Position numbers and translations under genes: made by a program. A stretch of 64,000 nt of DNA from Verrucomicrobiia bacterium DG1235 (GTDB lineage: Bacteria > Verrucomicrobiota > Verrucomicrobiia > Opitutales > Opitutaceae): the NCBI GenBank assembly GCA_000155695.1, contig DS990592.1, positions 1,200,267-1,264,266 of the forward strand, written 5' to 3'. Position 1 is the stretch's first letter; every line of letters begins with the position of its first letter. Below the pieces are notes generated by a model. That model did no database searches. It saw nothing but the letters and a program-made list of their open reading frames with translations, and was not told the DNA's origin. Shown piece after piece: positions 51,309 to 60,415 of the stretch.

Positions 51309-52169
51309 ATGTCCGCCTGGTTCACCATATCCCTCTGCATCGTCACCGCGATCGTCACTCAGATCGCGTTCACCAAACCCGCCGTTCTGGACCGACTTCT
51401 CTTCAAGCCCCGCTCCATCCTAGTCGACAAGCAGTGGGACAGGCTCTTTTCAAGCGCATTGATCCACGGAAGCTGGATGCACGCGGGATTCAACCTATTC
51501 GCTCTCTACTCATTCGGTAGCGCCCTCGAAATCTACTACGGCTGGAAAACCTTTCTCGTGATCTACGCCTTTTCCATCCTTGGCGGTTCCCTGCTTTCGC
51601 TCTACTTGCATCGCCACCACGACTACGCGGCGCTCGGAGCATCCGGTGGCGTCTGCGGAATCATTTTCGCAACCATTTTCCTCGCCCCCGGCACTGGCGT
51701 ACAAATGTTTTTCATTCCCATCACGATACCGGGCAACTTTTTCGCCGTCGCCTATTTGCTTGGCACTTTCTACGCCCTGAGAAAAGGAGTCGGAAACATC
51801 GGACACGACGCCCACTTCGGAGGAGCCATCGTAGGACTCGTATTTGCCTACTTGATACGCCCACAATTCTGCCTCGCGGATCCGCTCTATTTCTGGGGAT
51901 CAGTCGTCATTTGCGCCTTCTGCCTATTCATACTCTATATCGACCCGCTCGGACTTAGCGGAAAAGTCATCCCAATCAATCTGTCCAAAAATCAAAGCAA
52001 GAGCCGTCCTACAGGAGACATGCGATACGACTCGATGATCGTCGAAAAGGAACGTCAGCGCGAGCTCGACGCCATACTCGACAAGATTTCCCATCACGGC
52101 ATCGAAAGCCTCTCCCCACGAGAACGCGCCTTGCTAGACGATCACTCGCAACGCCGCCAAGGCCGTTAA
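51309..52169 (+). CDS. rhomboid family protease, second copy
   Basis: This is a 286-aa protein with six transmembrane helices. The conserved Asn is in HAGFNLFALYSFG, the Ser in GASGGVCGIIFATIF and the His in GHDAHFGGAIVGLVFAYL. A ~60-residue cytoplasmic tail follows, ending in RYDSMIVEKERQRELDAILDKISHHGIESLSPRERALLDDHS, the helical C-terminal module found on many bacterial rhomboids. It is a distinct subtype from the rhomboid at 46391. Confidence 0.92.
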   Translation: MSAWFTISLCIVTAIVTQIAFTKPAVLDRLLFKPRSILVDKQWDRLFSSALIHGSWMHAGFNLFALYSFGSALEIYYGWKTFLVIYAFSILGGSLLSLYLHRHHDYAALGASGGVCGIIFATIFLAPGTGVQMFFIPITIPGNFFAVAYLLGTFYALRKGVGNIGHDAHFGGAIVGLVFAYLIRPQFCLADPLYFWGSVVICAFCLFILYIDPLGLSGKVIPINLSKNQSKSRPTGDMRYDSMIVEKERQRELDAILDKISHHGIESLSPRERALLDDHSQRRQGR

Positions 52170-52278
52170 AGGCCATTCCGAAATCGCAGATAGTATTGCG
52201 AGCTACCTTCTTCCCCAAACGGTTAAAATTTTCCTTTTCCCACTACTCGATTTCGATTCAAAGCCGAAAGACAGTAAG

Positions 52279-52956
52279 CTATTTCCGGTTCAGAAACCCG
52301 AGCATCCCCAACGCCCCCCAAAGAAAAAACAAAGCCAACCACTGCCAGAACGCGAAACTCTGCCAAAGCGGCACCCCAAGCTCCCTCCAACTCTGATCGA
52401 CCCAGCCTAGATCACGTTGCCCAAGGTAAAGCGTGAGCTGACTCACCCCAATAGCAATAATCGGAATCACGATAAGGGCGACGGGGAAAACGAACCTCTT
52501 TTCGGATTGCATCCGATTAACGGATACACACAGCACCCCGATATAAAAACAGAGAAAACAGCTCAGCGCCAACAGCTCGTGCAGCTTCTCCAACACCTCC
52601 GGAAGCTCCGGTACAAGTATCGATTCAAGCCCCATCAGCACGCCAAAGACAATCCCTGCCCGCATCGCCTTGAGGGCAACACTCTCCAGGATCGCTACCC
52701 CATTTGCCCTCCCTGATCTCAATCGTCCCAGATAAGGCCAAAGCCAGAGCATCGCCACTCCAAGACCCGCCGAATACCAAACCCCGCCCGCCGGATTATG
52801 TTTCTGCGAGGCCAAGGCCGAAACCACTGTGTACTGCCAGTCAAAGTCGCCCGGATACCCGCGAAGCGCCAAAACCAAACCAGTCAATAAAGTAACCACG
52901 CTCGCAAGGTAGCACCCCCACTCTATAGCTCTTCGATCAGACAACGAATCTCTCAC
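52279..52956 (-). CDS. DUF998-like membrane protein
   Basis: This 225-aa protein has a GTG start and about seven hydrophobic segments (ASVVTLLTGLVLALRGY, VWYSAGLGVAMLWLWPYL, GIVFGVLMGLESILVP, ALSCFLCFYIGVLCVSV, FPVALIVIPIIAIGVSQL, FWQWLALFFLWGALGML). The spacing resembles the DUF998/Frag1-type integral membrane families, without certainty. It is convergent with the rhomboid gene. Confidence 0.7.
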   Translation of the reverse strand: MRDSLSDRRAIEWGCYLASVVTLLTGLVLALRGYPGDFDWQYTVVSALASQKHNPAGGVWYSAGLGVAMLWLWPYLGRLRSGRANGVAILESVALKAMRAGIVFGVLMGLESILVPELPEVLEKLHELLALSCFLCFYIGVLCVSVNRMQSEKRFVFPVALIVIPIIAIGVSQLTLYLGQRDLGWVDQSWRELGVPLWQSFAFWQWLALFFLWGALGMLGFLNRK

Positions 52957-53144
52957 ACCTACTCAACTCGCGTATTCCAAACGCGACTGCAAGCGTCCCC
53001 CACAACTTTTCACCCCATCCAACAAGACCACTCGTCATTCCTTGAATCGACTTTCGATTCATACCAAACCGTTCATCCAATGCGCCGCTTGCCAATGAGC
53101 TCTCAATCAATACCATAGCAATAGATCAATTGCACCCCACCCTT

Positions 53145-54545
53145 ATGAGCACTACCCTACGCTTCCTCGGCGCGGCCGGCACAGTCACCGGATCGCGACA
53201 CCTCGTCGAAACACGCGGCAAACGCATCCTCGTCGATTGCGGCCTCTTCCAAGGCCCCAAGAGAAATCGTCTCAAAAATTGGGACCCCTTTCCCGTCGAC
53301 CCGAACACCATCGACGTCGTTCTGCTCACACACGCCCATGTCGACCATATCGGCTACCTCCCTCGCCTCGTCCGCGACGGATTTCACGGACGCATCTACG
53401 CCACTCACCCGACAGTGGAACTCGTCCGTATCCTGCTAGCGGATACCGCGCACCTCCAGGAGGAAGAAGCCAAGTACGCCAATAAAAAAGGCTACTCCAA
53501 ACACAGCCCCGCCCTTCCGCTCTTCACCCAACGCGACGCCGAACGCGCCATGGACCTCCTCTACGGTGTCTCCTATGGCGACGAATTTACTCCCATCGAA
53601 GGCCTCGTAGCCAAGTACCGTGACGTCGGACACATTCTCGGCTCCGCCTTCCTCAGCCTAAAGACAACCGACCGACCGGACCGACCTAAGAAACTCCTCT
53701 TCTCGGGCGATATAGGCCGACCGCACGACGTCATTCTCCGCCCTCCATCCCAACCTTACAACGTCGACTACCTCGTCATGGAGTCCACTTACGGCGACCG
53801 CCTCCATGATCCCGAAGACGTTCGCCAAGGACTCGCCAATGCCCTCCAGCAAGCATTCTCCCGCAACGCTCCCGTCCTCATTCCCTCCTTCGCCGTCGGC
53901 CGCTCTCAGAGCCTTCTCTACCTCATTCGCGAGCTCGAGGAAGAAGGCGCCGTCCCCGCCGTTCCCATCTACCTCGATTCTCCGATGGCTCTGAAAGCCC
54001 TCGAAACCCACCAAAACAACCTTCGCGATCTCAATCTCACCTGTCGCCGCAAAACCCTTGCCGGCGTCGATATCTTCCGTCCCAAACACCTCCACCTCGT
54101 TTCCCACCAACGCGAATCGAAAGCCCTCTGCAAAAAGACCGATCGCTGCATCATCATCGCGGGAAGCGGCATGGCTGCAGGCGGACGCATCTTGCACCAT
54201 CTTCGCCAAAACCTCCCGAACCCTCTCGCAACCGTACTCTTCGTCGGCTATCAGGCCGAAGGCACGCGCGGTCGAGCCCTTCGCGACGGCAAGCCCCACA
54301 TTCGCATGTTCGGCCAAGACGTCCAAGTCCGCGCCCATATTCAGTCAATCGACGGCTTTTCAGGACACGCCGACTACCTCGAAATGCTCGCTTGGCTCAT
54401 GGCCTTCAACAAGCCTGTCAGTCGCGTCTTCCTAACTCATGGCGAACCAGACGCCTCCGCCGCGCTCCAAGCAAAAATACGCGAGGAATTCGGCTGGCCC
54501 GTCACTCTACCCCAGGAGGACCATCCCTACACCATCGACTTCTAG
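53145..54545 (+). CDS. MBL-fold beta-CASP RNA-processing nuclease (CPSF/Ysh1-like)
   Basis: This 466-aa metallo-beta-lactamase nuclease has ILVDCGLFQGPK, the zinc motif HAHVDHIGYLPRLV, HILGSAFLSL, LLFSGDIGRP, YLVMESTYGDRLH, the beta-CASP region (VLIPSFAVGRSQSLLYLI), GSGMAAGGRILHHL and the C-terminal FSGHADYLEMLAWL plus VFLTHGEPDASAAL. This is the bacterial/archaeal CPSF-like family with endo- and exoribonuclease activity. ATG 53145 is chosen; five in-frame residues upstream lack homology. Confidence 0.93.
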   Translation: MSTTLRFLGAAGTVTGSRHLVETRGKRILVDCGLFQGPKRNRLKNWDPFPVDPNTIDVVLLTHAHVDHIGYLPRLVRDGFHGRIYATHPTVELVRILLADTAHLQEEEAKYANKKGYSKHSPALPLFTQRDAERAMDLLYGVSYGDEFTPIEGLVAKYRDVGHILGSAFLSLKTTDRPDRPKKLLFSGDIGRPHDVILRPPSQPYNVDYLVMESTYGDRLHDPEDVRQGLANALQQAFSRNAPVLIPSFAVGRSQSLLYLIRELEEEGAVPAVPIYLDSPMALKALETHQNNLRDLNLTCRRKTLAGVDIFRPKHLHLVSHQRESKALCKKTDRCIIIAGSGMAAGGRILHHLRQNLPNPLATVLFVGYQAEGTRGRALRDGKPHIRMFGQDVQVRAHIQSIDGFSGHADYLEMLAWLMAFNKPVSRVFLTHGEPDASAALQAKIREEFGWPVTLPQEDHPYTIDF

Positions 54546-54554
54546 GACGCGAAC

Positions 54555-55691
54555 CTAACGCTCTAGAAAACGTACGCACACCGCCGTCGGCACTTCGATC
54601 CGACTCCCAGTCCAATCCAGCAAACCTGTTTGTTGATCAATGCGAAACGAGAACACGTCGTTGCTGTTCTGGTTCGCCACCACCAAAAAACGCCCACTGG
54701 GATCGATGCCAAAATTACGCGGCGTCTTCCCCTTCGTGGATTCATTTCCTGAATACGTCAGCATTCCGCTATCCTGGTCGATCCTAAAAATAGCGATACT
54801 GTCATGCCCGCGATTGGATACATAAAGAAACTTGCCGCTCGGATGCGCCAAAATCTCCGCAGTCGAATTCCGCCCCGACACGCCTTCCTCCGGCAAAGTC
54901 GATAGCGTCTGCAATATTTTCAACTCCCCAGTGCCTTCATCGTGGCTCATCGCCACAGCCTGCGAAGTCAGCTCCAAATTTGTGTAAGCGAATTCTCCCG
55001 ACGGATGAAATGTCATGTGGCGCGGTCCTCCCCCCGCCGGCATCGCGATTCGAGAAAACCCATGCTCCTCCATCGCTCCATTTTCCGCATCCAACTCGTA
55101 AATACGCAACTCATCCGTACCTAAATCCGCCGCATACGCTCGCTTATTGCTTGGATCCACATTGATCGAATGCGCATGCGCCGACTCCTGTCGCGACTCA
55201 TTCACGCTGGACCCGACATGCTGAAAAGTCGAAACCGCAGCTCCGATCGATCCGTCTTCTAATATTGGATACGACCCCACCCGTCCGTCCGAGTAATTGG
55301 CCAACAGCAACACCGACCCCGTCTTATCCAGACTCACATGACACGGCCCCGCCCCCACCGACGGTTGCTGGTTGATCAATCGAAGCGATCCGTCCGCAAG
55401 GATATCGAAAGCACTCACCCCGCCTGATTTATTACCCGAACCATCCTCGACCTCCGAAATACTGTACAGCCGCCTCCCTGACGGATGAATCACTAAAAAC
55501 GGTGGACTATTCACCTCAAAGGCCAAACGCGCCTCCGAAAGCCCTCCTGTATCCGTATCCAAAAAAGCCTGATATATTCCTTCGCTTCCTTTTCCAGTAT
55601 AGGTTCCGAAATACACTATGGTCTCGGAAAAAGCAAAGTAAGGCAGAAGAAACAAAAAAGAGAGAATTCGAGCGACACAGATCATTCTCAA
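54555..55691 (-). CDS. exported lactonase, seven-bladed beta-propeller (6-phosphogluconolactonase-like)
   Basis: This 378-aa protein has a signal peptide (MRMICVARILSFLFLLPYFAFS). A seven-bladed propeller of the lactonase family (Pgl type) follows: VYFGTYTGKGSEGIYQAFLDTDTG, LVIHPSGRRLYSISE, CHVSLDKTGSVLLLANYSDGRV, HSINVDPSNKRAYAADLGTDELRIYEL, GPRHMTFHPSGEFAYTNLEL and ILAHPSGKFLYVSNRGHDSIAIFRI. The repeated HPSG loops are diagnostic. Export suggests an extracytoplasmic sugar lactone as substrate. The alternative start is the second Met, two codons later. Confidence 0.9.
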   Translation of the reverse strand: MRMICVARILSFLFLLPYFAFSETIVYFGTYTGKGSEGIYQAFLDTDTGGLSEARLAFEVNSPPFLVIHPSGRRLYSISEVEDGSGNKSGGVSAFDILADGSLRLINQQPSVGAGPCHVSLDKTGSVLLLANYSDGRVGSYPILEDGSIGAAVSTFQHVGSSVNESRQESAHAHSINVDPSNKRAYAADLGTDELRIYELDAENGAMEEHGFSRIAMPAGGGPRHMTFHPSGEFAYTNLELTSQAVAMSHDEGTGELKILQTLSTLPEEGVSGRNSTAEILAHPSGKFLYVSNRGHDSIAIFRIDQDSGMLTYSGNESTKGKTPRNFGIDPSGRFLVVANQNSNDVFSFRIDQQTGLLDWTGSRIEVPTAVCVRFLER

Positions 55692-55871
55692 CCCTTTGGC
55701 GCGAACGCCGCGCTACTTCAACCCTATCCTCCATCGAACACACCCAAATATCTTCATACGACATGCTAACAGATGCATGTCAGGATATCCTAGGCATCCG
55801 TAATCTATAAGAGCTAAAAAGGCGTTGTATTACCCTCAAATCCTTCGCCAGTCTCACGCAATCCCCTCAAC

Positions 55872-57626
55872 ATGCTTGCCCCCCTTCACAAAATCCTTTT
55901 CGCAATCGCCATTACCGTTCCCCACGTTCTCGCCGCTCAAGACGCGCCGCCACCAAACGTCTCCTACTCATCTGACCCCGAAATCCTCGAGCAGGGCGCC
56001 CAACTATTCGCTCAGCAGTGCGCTGGATGCCACACACTCGCAAACGACGCCATTGCTCCACCCCTCGGAGGCATCACCTCGCTCCTCCATGAAGGGCAGC
56101 TAACAAAATGGATCCGCGAACCGGAAAAAGTCCTCGCCTCAGGAGACGCCCGAGCAAACGCGCTTCTAAATCGCTACAAGGTCGCCATGCCACCCTTCGA
56201 TCACCTTGCAACAGCGCAGATTTCCTCCATCCTCGCCTATATCCACCACGAATCCGACAAACGCGATCTCGTTTCTTTCAAAGTTGCCACTGCCCAAAAC
56301 CAAACCCGACTGATCCCTGCAGTCGAAAAGTCCAATCTCATCATCGAGCTCGAAGACTTCGCCCAAATACCCCGTCTTCCCAATCGCCCAGCCTATAAAG
56401 GAATCGCCTTCATGCGTCCCGATCCTCGTGAGGACAACGCCTACTTCGTCAGCGAACTCATGGGGCTTCTGTATCGATTAAAAGATGACAAACTCACCAC
56501 CTTCCTCGACGTGAGAGAACACTTTTCCCGTTTCGTCTACGAACCGGGAGTCGCCACAGGCCTGGGAAGCTTCGCCTTCCATCCGGACTTTTCGAACAAC
56601 GGCATCTTCTACACCACCCACGCCGAGATTCGCCACGGATCCCCCGCCATCAATGCCGACGACATTCCCGACGACGCCCCCGAAGGCGTATCGCCTCCGC
56701 TCGAATGGACTCTCTCGGAGTGGCGCCTTGACCAAATCAACGCCCCAACCTTCGCCGGCACCCGAAGCGAAATTCTCCGCTTCGTCACCCCCACCACTGC
56801 TCACGGCTCGCAGGAAATCGATTTCTCCCCCGTCTCGGATCTGACCGACCCCGACTACGGCATGCTCTACATCGCTTGCGGCGACGGCGGCTCGATCAAC
56901 CTCAAACGCCCCGACATGGCAGGCCATCCACACGCAATCCTCGGTGCGATCATGCGTATCGACCCGATGGGTACAAACGCCGCCAACGGACAATACGGCA
57001 TCCCCCCCGACAATCCTTTCGCTAATTCCAGCGATCCGCTCGTCCATCAAGAAATATGGGCCTACGGCTTTCGCAATCCACACCGTTTCACATGGGATGA
57101 TTCTCCAAAACCACGCATGATCGCCGTCGACATCGGCGAATCAAATGTCGAGGAGATCAACATCATCGAACCCGGCGGCAGTTATGGCTGGGGAGTCGCC
57201 GCCCTCGAAGGCACCACCCACATCGATCCAATCGTAGACGCCAAAATCGTTCGCGGCGCCACACCTGAAGAGCTAGCTGGAACCCAGCTGCCCCACGCCC
57301 AATACGATCATATCGACGGCTCTGCCATCACCGGCGGTTTCGTCTATCGCGGCCCCTTAAAAGCGCTGCAGGGAAAATACATTTTCGGAGATATCGTCAA
57401 CGGACGCATATTCTACATGAATTGGGACGCCAGCCTCCGCGACCGCTCCATCTACGAACTCAACATTATTCAAGACGGTGTCATCACTGATATAAGAAAA
57501 CTCTCCAAAGTCGACCGAGCTCATCTACGCTTCGCCTACGACGACCGTTCAGGCGACCTCTTCATCCTGACAAAAGACGACGGAAAGATCCGCCGCATTT
57601 CCAACGCCTATGAAGCGACGTATTAA
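55872..57626 (+). CDS. cytochrome c-linked sorbosone/glucose dehydrogenase-type protein
   Basis: This 584-aa exported protein has a signal peptide (LHKILFAIAITVPHVLAAQ). A c-type cytochrome domain (QGAQLFAQQCAGCHTLAND..., heme CxxCH near residue 50, with a Met ligand probable in KVAMPPFDHL) precedes a GSDH-like beta-propeller (LPNRPAYKGIAFMRPD, ATGLGSFAFHPDFSNNGIFYTTHAE, LYIACGDGGSINLK, HAILGAIMRIDPMG, EIWAYGFRNPHRFTWD, VDIGESNVEEINIIEPG). It would pass electrons from sugar or alcohol oxidation to the respiratory chain. A DUF3500 gene follows 30 bp later. Confidence 0.9.
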   Translation: MLAPLHKILFAIAITVPHVLAAQDAPPPNVSYSSDPEILEQGAQLFAQQCAGCHTLANDAIAPPLGGITSLLHEGQLTKWIREPEKVLASGDARANALLNRYKVAMPPFDHLATAQISSILAYIHHESDKRDLVSFKVATAQNQTRLIPAVEKSNLIIELEDFAQIPRLPNRPAYKGIAFMRPDPREDNAYFVSELMGLLYRLKDDKLTTFLDVREHFSRFVYEPGVATGLGSFAFHPDFSNNGIFYTTHAEIRHGSPAINADDIPDDAPEGVSPPLEWTLSEWRLDQINAPTFAGTRSEILRFVTPTTAHGSQEIDFSPVSDLTDPDYGMLYIACGDGGSINLKRPDMAGHPHAILGAIMRIDPMGTNAANGQYGIPPDNPFANSSDPLVHQEIWAYGFRNPHRFTWDDSPKPRMIAVDIGESNVEEINIIEPGGSYGWGVAALEGTTHIDPIVDAKIVRGATPEELAGTQLPHAQYDHIDGSAITGGFVYRGPLKALQGKYIFGDIVNGRIFYMNWDASLRDRSIYELNIIQDGVITDIRKLSKVDRAHLRFAYDDRSGDLFILTKDDGKIRRISNAYEATY

Positions 57627-57656
57627 TCGCAAAACACTAATCCACCTTAGCCCGCT

Positions 57657-58724
57657 ATGAAACACATCCTACTCGGTTTCCTCATCTTTGCGTATCCAGT
57701 CAATCAACTATTCAGCCAGAGCGCGGAACAAATCACAGATGCCACCACCGCTTTCATTGCGACTTTAGACAGCGAACAGAAAAAGGCGATCAGCCTGCCA
57801 TTCGACGATGCCAAACGAACCGGTTGGACCAATCTCCCCGTCGGCCTTGCGGCTCGCCCCGGTCTACGTTACGGGGAACTTTCTGAAGAAAGCAGAATAC
57901 GTTTCCACGCCATTCTCGCCGATCTCTTCAGCTCGCAGGGCTACCTAAAAACCACGAGTATCATGCAGCTCGACGATATTCTAAACGGAGTTTACGCAAC
58001 CGCTCACAAGCGGAAAATGATAAACGACGAAACCTTCTCGGAAATCGAAGCTCTCGAGTGGGGATTCAACAATTATTATGTCACCATTTTCGGGATACCA
58101 GAAAGCGCCGATCCATGGGCATTCAAGTTCGAAGGACACCACATCTCAATCAACCTAACGATAGATGGGGATCAGATGGCAATCCATCCGCTCTTCTTCG
58201 GCTCCGATCCCGCAAAGGTTGAAACCACCGACTATGCCGGCCTCCGCGTCCTGAGCAAAGAGGAGGACTACGGCTTGCGTTTGATCAATTCCCTCAGCTC
58301 CTCGCAGAAAGCCGCCGCAACCTTGGACGAGGAAGTGCCCGAAGACATTTTCACCAATGCCGTATCGCCACGCGAAATCACAGCCTATTCCGGAATCCAA
58401 GCGAGTGAGTTTACACCGAAACAGAAACAGCTTCTGCACGCCCTTCTCGACGAATACATCGAAAACCTCGAGCACGAAAAAGCCGCGGAGGCACACGCAA
58501 AAATCGAGAATTCAGGCGTAGACGAAATCTGGTTTGCCTGGATCGGCGCTTACGAGTCGGGAAAACCTCATTACTACATGATCCATACGCCTGACTACCT
58601 GATCGAATACGACAACCGAGGCTTCCAAAACGACGGAAACCATATCCACACAATTTGGAGAGAAAAAGGAAACGACTTCGGCAAGGACTTGCTCAAAGAG
58701 CATTACCAAGCCCACGAGCACTAA
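57657..58724 (+). CDS. secreted DUF3500 protein
   Basis: This 355-aa protein has a signal peptide (MKHILLGFLIFAYPVNQLFS). The DUF3500 body follows: TTAFIATLDSEQKKAISLPFDDAKRTGWTNLP, GLRYGELSEESRIRFHAILADLFSSQGYLKT, the glycine-rich FNNYYVTIFGIPESADPWAFKFEGHHISINLT, and the C-terminal YYMIHTPDYLIEYDN. DUF3500 proteins often accompany exported dehydrogenases; the function is unknown. The gene is 30 bp downstream of the cytochrome-dehydrogenase gene, probably co-transcribed. Confidence 0.88.
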   Translation: MKHILLGFLIFAYPVNQLFSQSAEQITDATTAFIATLDSEQKKAISLPFDDAKRTGWTNLPVGLAARPGLRYGELSEESRIRFHAILADLFSSQGYLKTTSIMQLDDILNGVYATAHKRKMINDETFSEIEALEWGFNNYYVTIFGIPESADPWAFKFEGHHISINLTIDGDQMAIHPLFFGSDPAKVETTDYAGLRVLSKEEDYGLRLINSLSSSQKAAATLDEEVPEDIFTNAVSPREITAYSGIQASEFTPKQKQLLHALLDEYIENLEHEKAAEAHAKIENSGVDEIWFAWIGAYESGKPHYYMIHTPDYLIEYDNRGFQNDGNHIHTIWREKGNDFGKDLLKEHYQAHEH

Positions 58725-58744
58725 TCCTCCCAGTTAACGAACTG

Positions 58745-59298
58745 CTACTGCAGCATCGGCTCGCCCACCGACTTGTATCCACCCTCTGGAACAACCGGAG
58801 TTCGTCTTTCAGTAGCCTCCACCGGAATTGGTTTCCTAGCCGGTGGCGTCTCTTTCAAAAGGCGATTCACCGTGTATACAATCCACGGATTCAATACCTC
58901 ATGCCCGTCGATGCTTTCAACCCCTTTCAATTTCAAGTCATAAATCCTCCACGCCTCCAAATTCCTTAAACGCAAGGTCACCACAAGATTATTGTCGGAG
59001 ACTTCAGTCGAATCGATCTTCGCCTTCCTTTCGTCAAACTTCTCAGAACCGTAGGCTTCATGATAATTATAGAAGTAGTTACTAATTGAATACGCTCGTT
59101 TGCGAAGCGCTGACTTACGATCCACCGGGCGCGTAAAAGTCAGTTCAAAGCCATCTTCAGTAAACCTCATCTTCTTCACCTCCATCGGATCAACTCCCTT
59201 CCAGCTTACCCACAAACGGTCCAAACTTCAACCTGCCACCCGTATCCAATTCCTGATACGCACACAAAACAAACCAACAAGCAAAACACTTTCCACAT
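58745..59298 (-). pseudogene. frameshifted C-terminal fragment of a PVC-type heme-binding dehydrogenase
   Basis: The minus strand encodes a ~159-residue domain (FTEDGFELTFTRPVDRKSAL..., then LEAWRIYDLKLKGVESIDGHEVLNPWIVYTVNRLL). It matches the extreme C-terminal Ig-like part of the large PVC cytochrome c/membrane dehydrogenase proteins (DGFELTFTQPVD and IYDLKL-type motifs). Upstream, in a different frame, a signal peptide (MWKVFCLLVCFVCVSGIGYGW) begins at ATG 59298, 35 bp after the DUF6807 stop. A shift near 59225 would join the two. It is either a decayed remnant or a small secreted gene with a sequencing error. Confidence 0.6.
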
Positions 59299-59333
59299 AA
59301 GCACCAGTCTCCACTCTACGCTTCATTCCTCGC

Positions 59334-60278
59334 CTATCGACGCAGCCAGCGGATCATCTCCGTTTCCAGATCCTCCGCATCCCACGCCTTCGGCCGAACT
59401 ACCAAGCGATAGCTCAGCTCCCATACTTCTCCCGCATCTAGCTGCTTCGGACCGGGCACCAACACCGCCGCGCAAGCGAAGCGACTCGGCTGGCCATTGA
59501 TCAAATACCAAGACTGATCCCCAATCATATTTCTCGGATCCGAGAGCATGGCTAAGCTTCCGGAATTCCTCTCCTTCGGAAAAACCGTTACGCCTACCGC
59601 CGGCGTTCTCGGACGCGATCGATTGTCGACGAAATCTTCCAATGGACCGCCTTCCGTCACGAAGGAAACCGGATCCTCCCCATGGGCCAGCCGAACGCTC
59701 AATCCCCCGTATCCACCCCACAACTTCCCACCAGGCTCGTTCGGCAGTGGAGTGCGATCCAAATAAGCTCCCTCCGACCCCGCAGTAAAGTGACTCGTCC
59801 AATCAATCGTGTACTTTCCATTCCGCTCGACCTTAGAAATCACCAAGTCGCGATACTCCTTCAAATCGATGCGACCTGATGGATGAACGTAATCGATTCG
59901 CAGTCGAATCACGACTCCGCCGTCTTCCGTTTTCTCGATTTTCGGATCAGACCAACGCGTCGCGCCCTCCGCCTTGCCACCATTCTCCTCCCAGTAATTC
60001 ACCTCGTTGATAAGCTTCCACGAGAACCACATCCCATAATGCCAAGCATGATCCTCCGGACGCAGCTTCGTAAGCTCCGGCCCACCCGGAACGCGCAGCG
60101 GATGGAAGTAAGGTTTGCCCGCAGCAGCATCCCAGACGAATTCCCAAATCACTTCCCCCTCCTCCGACAGCCAGCCAATAGACGTTTCACTCTCCTTCCA
60201 CTCGGCAGCAAGCGAACAAGCCAAAACCTTGCACAAAAACAGGGCAGCAACAACTCTCGGAAACGTGGGGTATTTCAT
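59334..60278 (-). CDS. secreted DUF6807 (PmoA-type) protein
   Basis: This 314-aa protein has a signal peptide (FPRVVAALFLCKVLACSLA). The DUF6807 body follows: KPYFHPLRVPGGPELTKLRPEDHAWHYGMWFSWKLINEVNYWEE, then DRTPLPNEPGGKLWGGYGGLSVR, RNMIGDQSWYLINGQ and the C-terminal ELSYRLVVRP. This family (named PmoA in databases for old reasons, unrelated to methane monooxygenase) is common in Verrucomicrobiota and Bacteroidetes near carbohydrate genes; its role is unknown. It lies divergent from an aldose epimerase gene across a LacI-like operator. Confidence 0.9.
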   Translation of the reverse strand: MKYPTFPRVVAALFLCKVLACSLAAEWKESETSIGWLSEEGEVIWEFVWDAAAGKPYFHPLRVPGGPELTKLRPEDHAWHYGMWFSWKLINEVNYWEENGGKAEGATRWSDPKIEKTEDGGVVIRLRIDYVHPSGRIDLKEYRDLVISKVERNGKYTIDWTSHFTAGSEGAYLDRTPLPNEPGGKLWGGYGGLSVRLAHGEDPVSFVTEGGPLEDFVDNRSRPRTPAVGVTVFPKERNSGSLAMLSDPRNMIGDQSWYLINGQPSRFACAAVLVPGPKQLDAGEVWELSYRLVVRPKAWDAEDLETEMIRWLRR

Positions 60279-60334
60279 GACTTAAACACCTAAACAATCT
60301 TCGCCGTCAGGCGAACTCAGAATCCAGTAGACGT

Positions 60335-60342
60335 AAGCGCTT
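60335..60342. promoter_or_regulatory. AAGCGCTT palindrome, LacI/GalR-type operator candidate
   Basis: AAGCGCTT (60335-60342), in the context GTA-AAGCGCTT-CAA, has the central CG typical of LacI-family operators. It lies in the gap between the divergent DUF6807 and aldose epimerase genes, where such a regulator would act. A small hairpin (TCGCC/GGCGA, 60301-60314) is adjacent. The match is short, so the call is tentative. Confidence 0.4.
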
Positions 60343-60415
60343 CAATACGAGGAACAGACTCATCTGCTTTCAACCTCCGAAGCGATATAAGGACAATATC
60401 AGCAACAAAACCCTC

